From: JANNSX01 sp031403155
GTDB lineage: Bacteria > Pseudomonadota > Alphaproteobacteria > Rhizobiales > Hyphomicrobiaceae
DNA: 5,049 nucleotides
Direction of reading: 5' to 3'
Assembly: GCA_031403155.1 (NCBI GenBank)
Contig: JANNSX010000320.1
Coordinates: 1-5,049 of the forward strand
A program made the position numbers and the translations under genes. The notes beneath the pieces are model-generated. The model did no database searches. It was not told the DNA's origin and saw nothing but the letters and a program-made list of their open reading frames with translations. Positions 1 to 5,049 of this stretch are shown here, in pieces (the stretch's first letter is position 1; each line of letters begins with the position of its first letter).

Positions 1-309
1 ACCGGCGCCATTGGCGCGCGGCTGGGTCTGAAACAGCTTCCAGCCGAAGAGCACGAGCAGCAGGCCGCCCACCAGCTTGAGCGAGGTCTTGTTCTCCTGG
101 ATCAGGTCGGAGATGGCGGTCAGGCCGAAGGTGGCGACGAGGGTGATGAGGCCGTCGCCGATGAGAGCGCCGATGCCGGCCGTGAGCCCGCCCCAGAATC
201 CGCGCTCCAACGTTCGTTGGATGCACAGCACATTGACCGGCCCGACCGGGGCGGTGACCAGGATGCCGACGCCGATGCCGGCGAGGATCAACTCGATATG
301 GGGTCCCAC
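1..309 (-). CDS. LysE/RhtB-family amino-acid exporter, N-terminal part (gene continues past left edge)
   Basis: The 103 visible residues start at a GTG codon (309-307) and stay open to the window edge. They are very hydrophobic. A first membrane segment (about residues 6-27) carries the Pro-Val-Gly-Pro-Val-Asn stretch at 21-26, followed by a charged turn QRTLERGF (31-38). A second segment (about 40-63) contains GIGALIGDGL (45-54), and a third begins at about 78. This is the N-terminal pattern of LysE/RhtB translocators, inner-membrane proteins of about 200 residues that export amino acids or similar small solutes; about half is therefore missing here. The GTG start is chosen because AGGCGG lies six bases upstream and the LysE homology begins right after it. 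The substrate cannot be told from this fragment. The gene is divergent from the oxidoreductase across a repeat-containing spacer. Family assignment is confident; specificity is unknown. Confidence 0.85.
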   Translation of the reverse strand, partial: MGPHIELILAGIGVGILVTAPVGPVNVLCIQRTLERGFWGGLTAGIGALIGDGLITLVATFGLTAISDLIQENKTSLKLVGGLLLVLFGWKLFQTQPRANGAG

Positions 310-315
310 CGGCAA

Positions 316-321
316 CCGCCT
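316..321 (-). promoter_or_regulatory. Ribosome binding site deciding the GTG start of the LysE-type gene
   Basis: AGGCGG on the minus strand lies six bases before the GTG at 309-307. It supports a GTG start where no suitable ATG exists at the head of the hydrophobic reading frame. Confidence 0.6.
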
Positions 322-336
322 GTTTTCAAGCCTTCA

Positions 337-384
337 GAGCACGTTCAGGCGAAGTGGTATCCGGTTCGCCGCGAGAACGTGCTC
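337..384. repeat. Palindromic intergenic repeat, copy 1
   Basis: The outer arms GAGCACGTTC (337-346) and GAACGTGCTC (375-384) are exact reverse complements. The inner arms GGCGAA (348-353) and TTCGCC (365-370) are also exact. The apex is GTGGTATCCGG (354-364). The arms are unequal: one A on the left side faces GCGA on the right, giving an internal bulge. The apex is almost identical to that of copy 2 at 586-596, while the stems differ, so the two are diverged members of one family. Similar elements are common between genes in rhizobial genomes (recollection, not searched). Confidence 0.8.
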
Positions 385-391
385 AAACCAA

Positions 392-405
392 GACTCTCGC
401 GAGTC
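392..405. repeat. Small hairpin following palindromic repeat copy 1
   Basis: GACTC (392-396), a TCGC loop and GAGTC (401-405) form a five-base-pair hairpin containing the perfect palindrome CTCGCGAG (396-403). CGCGAG recurs at 405-410. It lies seven bases after copy 1, in a position like that of the second hairpin after copy 2, and may be part of a bipartite repeat unit. There is no T-tract, so nothing supports a terminator. Confidence 0.4.
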
Positions 406-567
406 GCGAGACCCACCATACATCCATGCCATGACTAAGGTTCCATGAATGGCGATTTCGTGGAAGGCTGATGACGTCGCGGTGGCCAGGGGCCGGTCGG
501 GACGGTACACCCGAAGGTGATGCCGGGTTGACCGCCGGAAATCTGGCAAGCACCGCAAGGCATTCCT

Positions 568-614
568 AGAGCATGCTGCGATTAAGTGGAATCCGGTTAA
601 TCGCGAGAGCATGC
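568..614. repeat. Palindromic intergenic repeat, copy 2
   Basis: The arms GCATGCT (571-577) and AGCATGC (608-614) pair exactly, as do GCGATTAA (578-585) and TTAATCGC (597-604). GAG at 605-607 is unpaired. The apex GTGGAATCCGG (586-596) differs from the copy 1 apex by a single base. The right arms of both copies contain CGCGAGA. CTAGAGC occurs at 566-572 and again at 629-635, just after the palindrome, which may mark the ends of this unit. Confidence 0.8.
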
Positions 615-629
615 GACAAAACAAGAATC

Positions 630-670
630 TAGAGCGGGCTTGTGCTTCCGACTAAACGCAGCCAGCTCTA
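630..670. repeat. Second hairpin of the repeat unit, upstream of the oxidoreductase gene
   Basis: TAGAGC (630-635) pairs with GCTCTA (665-670). After a one-by-one mismatch, GGCT (637-640) pairs with AGCC (660-663), leaving a 19-base loop. It ends 33 bases before the ATG at 704 and 19 bases before the ribosome binding site. It follows repeat copy 2 at once and shares the TAGAGC motif with it, so it is probably the second half of one composite repeat. It could form in the oxidoreductase mRNA leader if transcription starts upstream. A regulatory role is inference only. Confidence 0.55.
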
Positions 671-689
671 AGTGATTTGGCTATCACAC

Positions 690-697
690 GGAGGAGG
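690..697 (+). promoter_or_regulatory. Strong ribosome binding site of the oxidoreductase gene
   Basis: GGAGGAGG lies six bases upstream of the ATG at 704. It decides the start in favour of this ATG over an in-frame TTG at 677, which would place the site inside the coding region and add nine residues without homology. Confidence 0.85.
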
Positions 698-703
698 CCG
701 GTC

Positions 704-2080
704 ATGGCCGAGAAATTCGACGCCATTGTCATCGGTACCGGCCAGGCCGGCCCGCCGCTTGCCGACCGCCTCGTCAGCGAGGGTCTGAAAACCGCGATCA
801 TCGAGCGGCACCGCTTCGGCGGCACTTGCGTCAACACGGGCTGTGTACCGACGAAAACCATCGTTGCCAGCGCCTATGTGGCGCACATGGCAGGCCGCGG
901 GGCAGAGTATGGCGTCATGACCGGCCCCGTGACGGTCGACATGGCCAAGGTCAAGGCGCGCAAGGACGCCATCGTCGAGCGCGGCCAGAAGGGCATCAAG
1001 GGCTGGATGACTGGGCTCGAAGGCGGGACGGTCATCGAGGGGCATGCGCGCTTCGAGGGGCCTCGAACGATCCGGGTGGGGGAACGGCTCATCGAGGCGG
1101 AGAAGATTTTCATCAACACCGGTGGACGGGCGTTCGTCCCCGAGATGCCGGGCCTCGACAAAGTTCCTTACCTGACCAATTCGACGATCCTGGAGCTCGC
1201 CGAGCTGCCCGGGCATCTCATCGTCGTCGGCGGCAGCTATATCGGTCTCGAATTCGCGCAGGCCTTCCGGCGTTTTGGCGCCAAGGTAACCGTCGTCGAA
1301 ATGTCCGATCGCATTGTCGCGCGAGAGGACGCCGAGACGTCGGAAGCCATCGCGCAAATCCTCGGCGAGGAGGGGATCGAGATCAGGACAGGCGCCAAGT
1401 GCTTGTCGGTCGATGGCAAGGCCGGCGGCATCCGGATGAAGCTCGATTGCGCGGAGGGTGCGCCGAGCGTGTCTGGCTCGCATCTGCTGCTCGCCGTCGG
1501 CCGGCGTCCCAACACGGACGATCTCGGTCTCGACAAGGCGGGCGTTGCGACCGACGCGCGCGGCACCATCACGGTCGATGATCAGTGCCGGACGAATGTG
1601 CCGGGCATCTGGGCGCTCGGCGACGTCAACGGCCGCGGCGCCTTCACGCATACCGCCTACAACGACTACGAGATCGTCGCCGCCAATCTGTTCGACAACG
1701 ATCCGCGCAGAATAGGCGACCGCATCCCCGCCTACGGCCTCTTCATCGATCCGCCCTTGGGTCGCATCGGCATGACGGAGGCCGAGGTCCGCAAGAAAGG
1801 CATCAAGGCGCTGTCGGGCCGGCTCGAAATGAAATCCGTCGGCCGGGCCCGCGAGAAGGCTGAGACGAAGGGCTTCATGCGGGTCATTGCCGACGCGGAA
1901 ACGAAGCAGATTCTCGGCGCCTGCATTTTGGGGATCGGCGGCGACGAGGTGATCCACACGTTCCTGGAGCTGATGGCCGCCGGCGCCCCCTACACCGCCA
2001 TGGCCCGCGCCGTGCACATCCATCCGACGGTGTCGGAGTACCTGCCGGTGGTGCTGGGGAATATGGAGGCGCTGGGGTAA
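704..2080 (+). CDS. FAD-dependent pyridine nucleotide-disulfide oxidoreductase, MerA/RclA-like
   Basis: The product has 458 residues, a usual length for this family of homodimeric cytoplasmic flavoenzymes, which pass electrons from NAD(P)H through FAD to a cysteine pair. Visible parts in order: FAD-binding GTGQAG (11-16); redox motif GGTCVNTGCVPTK (39-51) with Cys42 and Cys47; NAD(P)-binding GGSYIG (176-181), with Glu199 ending the next strand, which favours NADH; second FAD motif ALGDV (304-308); C-terminal dimerisation domain with HPTVSE (440-445), giving the catalytic His440-Glu445 pair. Such proteins are often annotated mercuric reductase. This one has no N-terminal heavy-metal domain and no C-terminal vicinal cysteines, so mercury reduction is unlikely. 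The EKIFINTG stretch (133-140) and overall layout resemble RclA, a reductase linked to reactive chlorine and copper. No merR, merT or merP gene is in the window. Family certain; substrate unknown. Confidence 0.93.
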   Translation: MAEKFDAIVIGTGQAGPPLADRLVSEGLKTAIIERHRFGGTCVNTGCVPTKTIVASAYVAHMAGRGAEYGVMTGPVTVDMAKVKARKDAIVERGQKGIKGWMTGLEGGTVIEGHARFEGPRTIRVGERLIEAEKIFINTGGRAFVPEMPGLDKVPYLTNSTILELAELPGHLIVVGGSYIGLEFAQAFRRFGAKVTVVEMSDRIVAREDAETSEAIAQILGEEGIEIRTGAKCLSVDGKAGGIRMKLDCAEGAPSVSGSHLLLAVGRRPNTDDLGLDKAGVATDARGTITVDDQCRTNVPGIWALGDVNGRGAFTHTAYNDYEIVAANLFDNDPRRIGDRIPAYGLFIDPPLGRIGMTEAEVRKKGIKALSGRLEMKSVGRAREKAETKGFMRVIADAETKQILGACILGIGGDEVIHTFLELMAAGAPYTAMARAVHIHPTVSEYLPVVLGNMEALG

Positions 2081-2095
2081 CGCATAGTTGTTCTC

Positions 2096-2875
2096 TCAGA
2101 AGAGAGCCAACTGCTTGGTCTCATCCAGACGGATTACGCCGTTGATCAGCCATGTTTCGGGCCATCGGGAGTGCGTGCCCATTGCCAGCAACATACCCTT
2201 CTTTGGGTACTCCTCGCCAAACACTCGTCGCATTTCGGATAGTGCCTGCACTTCACCATACATGCGGCTCCATTTGAAGTACGTGGCTTCAATCTCCCAG
2301 TCCTGGCACGTACCTTCACGCGGCCCATCATCGGTTTGATAGCGGTACTTGAAGGCATATGGGCAAGGCTCGTAGGGAATGATTGACTTCGAGTTGAATA
2401 GGTCTTGCTGCTTGTGTAGTCTTTCGTACCGCTGCCGATCACTCGCGACTTCGTCATCCGACTTTCTCTCGTAGGAGAAATCGGGCGACTGAGGTCTCAA
2501 TAGGGCCAGACTCTTTCCAGTTCGCCTCACCGCATCCAGGCCCGTCACGATTGCTTTTGCCAGAAATCGTTCTCGCTCAGACGGTTTCAGTTCACCGACG
2601 ATCTGCAGTGATTGCTGGTCGATCCTTCGGCTTTCGGTCCGAAGGTCATCATTTGCCTGCCGCCACTTGAAGCGTATGCGGTCCCAACGAGAAAACTTCT
2701 GGCCTTCATCCAGGGTTCGGAAAGCGACCGGGTAAATCCGAAGCCAGTTGCCTTGTAGGTCGATACCAGCGCAGCACACAGTCTCGCCATGGCGCTGGCT
2801 GATCTGTGGCGCAGCCTTTACGATCACGATGGCTTCGGCTTCACCGGAAATGGATGTCCCTTGCGACTGCGACAT
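2096..2875 (-). CDS. Hypothetical protein of unknown function, partner of the DUF488 gene
   Basis: The product is 259 residues, soluble, with no signal peptide or membrane segment. I do not recognise a named domain. The N-terminal part reads like a compact beta domain: EAIVIVKAAPQ (14-24), ETVCCAGID (31-39) with paired Cys34-Cys35, then GNWLRIYPV (42-50) and WDRIRFKW (64-71). A charged middle (about 75-165) is probably helical. The C-terminal part has PCPYAFKYRYQ (170-180) and TCQDWEIEATYFKW (189-202), rich in aromatic and acidic residues. I have a weak memory of similar 250-residue proteins ending in a DWE-type motif and annotated only as hypothetical. The ATG at 2875 is chosen because GGAAGG lies six bases upstream; an upstream TTG at 2941 would enlarge the overlap to 101 bases. 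The gene overlaps the DUF488 gene by 35 bases, implying co-translation. Base composition is lower than in flanking genes. Confidence 0.8.
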   Translation of the reverse strand: MSQSQGTSISGEAEAIVIVKAAPQISQRHGETVCCAGIDLQGNWLRIYPVAFRTLDEGQKFSRWDRIRFKWRQANDDLRTESRRIDQQSLQIVGELKPSERERFLAKAIVTGLDAVRRTGKSLALLRPQSPDFSYERKSDDEVASDRQRYERLHKQQDLFNSKSIIPYEPCPYAFKYRYQTDDGPREGTCQDWEIEATYFKWSRMYGEVQALSEMRRVFGEEYPKKGMLLAMGTHSRWPETWLINGVIRLDETKQLALF

Positions 2876-3347
2876 GCTTCGCCTTCCGCAGTTTAATGAG
2901 GTTACTTTGAACGCCAATATTCCTAATCTGGAACTTACCAATTGTCAGCAGGGCATCTGAGATCATGCCGCGGTGGCAGTACTTATGATCGCGTTCGAAG
3001 CACAGAAGACAAACTGTCGTTTCTGCCGCGAGTTCGGCCAGGGTTCCAAGCGCTACCTGTGAATCCAATTGTCTCAGATGCGTGCTGAAGATTCTTCGGA
3101 AGGACTTCATGTCACCAGAGCGGGCAGCGTCTCGTCCGGGCTTAGGATCGCCCAACGCTGACAAATGCAGATAGTTCAAATTGCTCTTGGCCAGCGCGGC
3201 CGCAAGTGGCGTTTTTGAAAAGCCCGGCTTTCGCGAGAGGGGCAAAGCTCGAACATCAACCAAAGTTCCTACACCGACATACCGGAGCGTGGCAATGAAA
3301 TCGCCAACGGTTGAACCTTCGTATCCGATCGTAAAAATATCGCGCAT
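2841..3347 (-). CDS. DUF488 family protein
   Basis: The product has 168 residues and carries the full DUF488 signature: TIGYEG (6-11), LVDVR (29-33), SRKPGFSK (38-45), YLHLSALGDPK (59-69), and the C-terminal LLCFERDHKYCHR (114-126) with Cys116, Glu118, Cys124, His125 and Arg126. These conserved Cys/His/Arg positions suggest a catalytic or metal-binding pocket, but the reaction of the family is not established to my knowledge. The usual Cys-Ala-Glu form is Cys-Phe-Glu here. The start is fixed: an in-frame TGA-TAA lies directly before the ATG at 3347, and GAGG is nine bases upstream. It is the first gene of a two-gene unit, and its end overlaps the next gene by 35 bases. Composition falls to 42% GC in the line 2881-2940, against about 67% in sampled flanking lines, which suggests acquisition. 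DUF488 genes are found in many contexts, so the family alone does not show a defence role. Confidence 0.9.
   Translation of the reverse strand: MRDIFTIGYEGSTVGDFIATLRYVGVGTLVDVRALPLSRKPGFSKTPLAAALAKSNLNYLHLSALGDPKPGRDAARSGDMKSFRRIFSTHLRQLDSQVALGTLAELAAETTVCLLCFERDHKYCHRGMISDALLTIGKFQIRNIGVQSNLIKLRKAKHVAVARDIHFR
2882..2887 (-). promoter_or_regulatory. Ribosome binding site inside the DUF488 gene, setting the start of its partner
   Basis: GGAAGG on the minus strand lies six bases before the ATG at 2875-2873, within the last part of the DUF488 coding region. It supports the 259-residue form and re-initiation by ribosomes finishing the upstream gene. Confidence 0.6.
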
Positions 3348-3469
3348 TTATCAATGCCTCAGAAACGGCGACGACCTCAGTGATGATCTGCGCATATCAA
3401 ATGATTCTCCTGGACTTACTGTGGCCGATTGTCATCAGCGGAGTTCGCATTCCCAGAAATTCGGTCCAA
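3348..3469. other. Short intergenic gap upstream of the DUF488 operon
   Basis: This 122-base gap, lower in GC than the gene to its right, must hold the promoter of the DUF488 pair and any terminator of the ycjX-ycjF unit. No convincing -35/-10 pair, T-tract hairpin, direct repeat or attachment-site-like element was found. On the minus strand AT-richer stretches exist (for example TTTGATAT close to 3400), but they do not form a clear promoter. Confidence 0.5.
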
Positions 3470-4522
3470 TTACTTTCTGCTGCGCCCAAACCCCAACCGC
3501 TCCCCCGCCTTCTTCTTCACATAGTCGACCGCGCCGCCGCCGACCTCGCGGGTGATGAGGGCGATGACGGAGCCGGGGTTGGGGCGCTTGGCGTCGAGGA
3601 AGGGCATGGGACGGCAGACCTCGATCGCCGCCGTGCCGAGTCTCGCCGTCATGGCGCCGTTGAAGAGGCCCTCGCCTAGCTTGCGGCCGAACAGCGGCGC
3701 GAGGCCCGAGGCGACACCCGCCGGCACGAGATCGCCGGTAATGTCGATGCCGGCGGTCACCACGATGTGCTCGATCGAAAGCCGGCCGAGGCGGAGCGCC
3801 CCCCAGGTGCCGGGTCTGCCGCCGTAGAGCGTCGCGATGCGGCGGAGCATGCGCAGATTTTCCACCGCAACGGTCCCGACATCGAGCAGGATGAACGGGC
3901 TCAGCGCCGTGATGGTGGCGATGCGCTTGGAGGAGGCGGTGACGATCGCCATGGCATCGGCGTCGAGCGGCGCCATGAGGGTTCGCTCGGCGAGCGCCAT
4001 CCGCTCGCGGGCGGCGAGCACGTCTTTGCGATGCGCCTCGACCTCGCGGCGGGGAAGGGCCAAGTCGGGCCGATCACGATAGAGCGCGGACAGATCGGCG
4101 ACGGCGTGCTGCGCCGCTTTGGTATTTTCGTCGCGAAGGGCCTGCTCGCTCGACCGGCGGAGCGACTGCAACTTCGACAAGCCGATGATCGCCGCCAGCT
4201 CCTTGACAATCAGGATCACGAAGGCGAGCGCAGCGATGCTGGCAATGCCGAGCGCGAGCCAGCCGAACCAGTCGTTCCGCTGGATCATCGTCCAGGCGAG
4301 GTCGTAGAGCCGCAAGCCCAACGACATGACGATGAGCGCGGCAATCGCCTTCACCAGCAGCTTGAGCCAGCGCCAGCTTCCCGCCGAGGTCGAAAGCGGG
4401 CGGCGCGCGGCGGACACGGCAAGCTCGTCCGCCGGAATCTCATCGATCTTCGCCCGCGCCTCGACATCGGTCTCATCGAGATCGAAGACCTGGGGTTTTG
4501 CCCGCTCGTCCTTCGTCGTCAT
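3470..4522 (-). CDS. YcjF/DUF697 family inner-membrane protein (TIGR01620-like)
   Basis: The product has 350 residues, matching the usual size of YcjF-type proteins. A hydrophilic, acidic N-terminal arm (1-50) precedes two membrane helices (about 53-80 and 86-114), the second running into an Arg/Glu-rich helical region (about 118-182) that may form a coiled coil. The C-terminal domain (about 185-345) has the alternating small and hydrophobic stretches typical of DUF697: SPFILLDVGTVAVENLRM (208-225), LYGGRPG (232-238) and a Gly/Ala-rich segment at 257-300 ending in CRPMPF (303-308). The start codon overlaps the stop of the YcjX-type gene as ATGA, with GGAG ten bases upstream. YcjF proteins accompany YcjX P-loop proteins; in E. 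coli the pair belongs to a stress-linked gene cluster, and its biochemical job is unsettled. A role with YcjX at the inner membrane is inferred. Confidence 0.87.
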   Translation of the reverse strand: MTTKDERAKPQVFDLDETDVEARAKIDEIPADELAVSAARRPLSTSAGSWRWLKLLVKAIAALIVMSLGLRLYDLAWTMIQRNDWFGWLALGIASIAALAFVILIVKELAAIIGLSKLQSLRRSSEQALRDENTKAAQHAVADLSALYRDRPDLALPRREVEAHRKDVLAARERMALAERTLMAPLDADAMAIVTASSKRIATITALSPFILLDVGTVAVENLRMLRRIATLYGGRPGTWGALRLGRLSIEHIVVTAGIDITGDLVPAGVASGLAPLFGRKLGEGLFNGAMTARLGTAAIEVCRPMPFLDAKRPNPGSVIALITREVGGGAVDYVKKKAGERLGFGRSRK

Positions 4523-5049
4523 GGCAGGCGGTCTCCGATCAGGAAGTCGAGCACGCGGTCGAGGCGGATGTGGGGGAAGGGGCCCGGCGCGCCGTTTGCC
4601 GCTCGCGCGACGGTGGGTGGGCGGAAGCGAAGGAACCTGACATCGCTCCAGGCCGCATCGAGCCCGGTGACGCCGGTCTGCATCGCATGCGCCGGGTCCT
4701 CCGGCAACTCGCCCGGATAGATGGCGATTTCGGTGGCGCCATCAAACGTTCGATCGCCCAGATGCTCGCCCGGCAACGGCGTGCCCGCGATGACGGGAAG
4801 CCGCTGCCCCCCGTTCGATGTCTCGGCCTCTCGCGTCGATCGGATCGCGGCCAGCGCCTCCGAGCGGATGCGGGCGCCTTCGAAGCGAGCGCGTTCGGCT
4901 GCCTTCGTCACCATGCGGTCGAGGATCGCCTGCAGGCGATCATGGCTCGTCTGGTGCAGGTGATCGGCCTTCGTCGCGGCGAAGATGATGCGGTCGATCC
5001 TGGGGCTGAACCAGCGCGAGAGCAGCGAATTGGTTCCGGGCCGGAAACT
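4519..5049 (-). CDS. ycjX: YcjX-family (DUF463) P-loop NTPase, C-terminal part (gene continues past right edge)
   Basis: The frame is open from the right edge and gives 176 residues to the TGA at 4521-4519. Near the visible start is IIFAATKADHLHQTSHDRL (21-39), whose TKAD (26-29) sits where GTPase-like proteins have the guanine-specificity (G4) motif. The following ALAAIRSTREAE and PVIAGTPLPGE stretches, and a C-terminal end with a hydrophobic FLIGDRLP, fit the DUF463/YcjX family. These proteins are usually about 450-490 residues, so the Walker A region and more than half of the protein lie outside. Translation is probably coupled to the YcjF-type gene through the ATGA overlap. No promoter is visible. 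The gene symbol follows family resemblance plus its partner gene. Confidence 0.85.
   Translation of the reverse strand, partial: SFRPGTNSLLSRWFSPRIDRIIFAATKADHLHQTSHDRLQAILDRMVTKAAERARFEGARIRSEALAAIRSTREAETSNGGQRLPVIAGTPLPGEHLGDRTFDGATEIAIYPGELPEDPAHAMQTGVTGLDAAWSDVRFLRFRPPTVARAANGAPGPFPHIRLDRVLDFLIGDRLP

Larger units (their letters stand above)
310..703. other. Divergent intergenic region with palindromic repeats
   Basis: This 394-base spacer separates the two divergent starts (GTG at 309 and ATG at 704). It holds two palindromic repeat copies (337-384 and 568-614), a small hairpin at 392-405 and a longer hairpin at 630-670. The middle part (about 411-565) shows no convincing gene, RNA or operator. 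Promoters for both flanking genes must lie here or within the repeats, but no clear -35/-10 pair could be picked out. Short open frames through this spacer run across the palindromes and show no protein-like features. Confidence 0.7.

Noticed and set aside
450..521. Short plus-strand open frame of 23 codons starting with ATG at about 449, considered as a leader peptide.
   Set aside because: There is no adequate ribosome binding site, no run of regulatory codons, and it is far from the next gene.
334..624. Open frame of 96 codons on the minus strand between the LysE-type gene and the oxidoreductase gene.
   Set aside because: Both ends run through the palindromic repeats and the translation shows no protein-like pattern.
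668..2023. Long open frame of 451 codons on the minus strand, opposite the oxidoreductase gene.
   Set aside because: It is the antisense shadow of a strongly recognised gene in GC-rich DNA; the translation is rich in Asp, Arg, Gly and Ala without any domain, and it has no supported start.
2093..2106. CTCTC-AGAA-GAGAG hairpin at the convergent gene ends, considered as a shared terminator.
   Set aside because: The stem has only five base pairs, no T-tract follows on either strand, and it overlaps the stop codon and last codons of the minus-strand gene.
2876..2941. Upstream TTG start adding 22 residues to the unknown protein.
   Set aside because: It would lie deep in the DUF488 gene, whereas the ATG at 2875 has GGAAGG six bases upstream.
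3767..4720. Open frame of 317 codons on the plus strand across the ycjX-ycjF junction.
   Set aside because: It lies antisense to two recognised genes and its Arg/Gly/Glu-rich translation is typical of a shadow frame.
1..5049. CRISPR arrays, tRNA or rRNA genes, transposases and integrases.
   Set aside because: No regularly spaced repeats, cloverleaf-like segments or mobile-element protein motifs were seen on either strand.

Overview
The window looks like chromosomal DNA of an alphaproteobacterium, most likely of the order Hyphomicrobiales (Rhizobiales). The backbone genes are GC-rich (67% in two sampled 60-base lines, 1561-1620 and 3901-3960). The intergenic palindromes resemble those scattered through rhizobial genomes, and a ycjX-ycjF-type pair sits at the right end. 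The genus cannot be fixed from this sequence.

Left to right: the 5' part of a LysE/RhtB-type transporter gene on the minus strand (1-309, cut by the window edge). Next is a 394-base divergent intergenic region holding two diverged copies of a palindromic repeat, with a second hairpin close to the next gene. Then comes a plus-strand gene for a flavin disulfide oxidoreductase related to mercuric reductase and RclA (704-2080). Only 15 bases separate its stop from that of a convergent minus-strand gene, which belongs to a two-gene cassette: a DUF488-family gene (2841-3347) overlapping a 259-residue protein of unknown function (2096-2875). After a 122-base gap come a YcjF/DUF697-type membrane protein (3470-4522) and the C-terminal part of a YcjX-type P-loop protein (4519-5049, cut by the window edge), both on the minus strand and joined by an ATGA overlap.

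The most notable segment is the two-gene cassette at about 2096-3347. Its base composition is clearly lower (42-57% GC in sampled lines) than that of the genes on both sides. The two reading frames overlap by 35 bases, so they are probably translationally coupled. One partner is a DUF428-unrelated, clearly recognisable DUF488 protein whose biochemical role is not established, and the other is not recognised. No integrase, transposase, tRNA or terminal repeat was seen, so acquisition by transfer is inferred from composition and compactness only.

The ycjX-ycjF pair probably works as a unit in an envelope or stress-related role. The oxidoreductase keeps its redox cysteines, both nucleotide-binding motifs and the catalytic His-Glu pair. 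It lacks the extra metal-handling parts of true MerA, so a general or stress-related reductase role is more likely than mercury detoxification.
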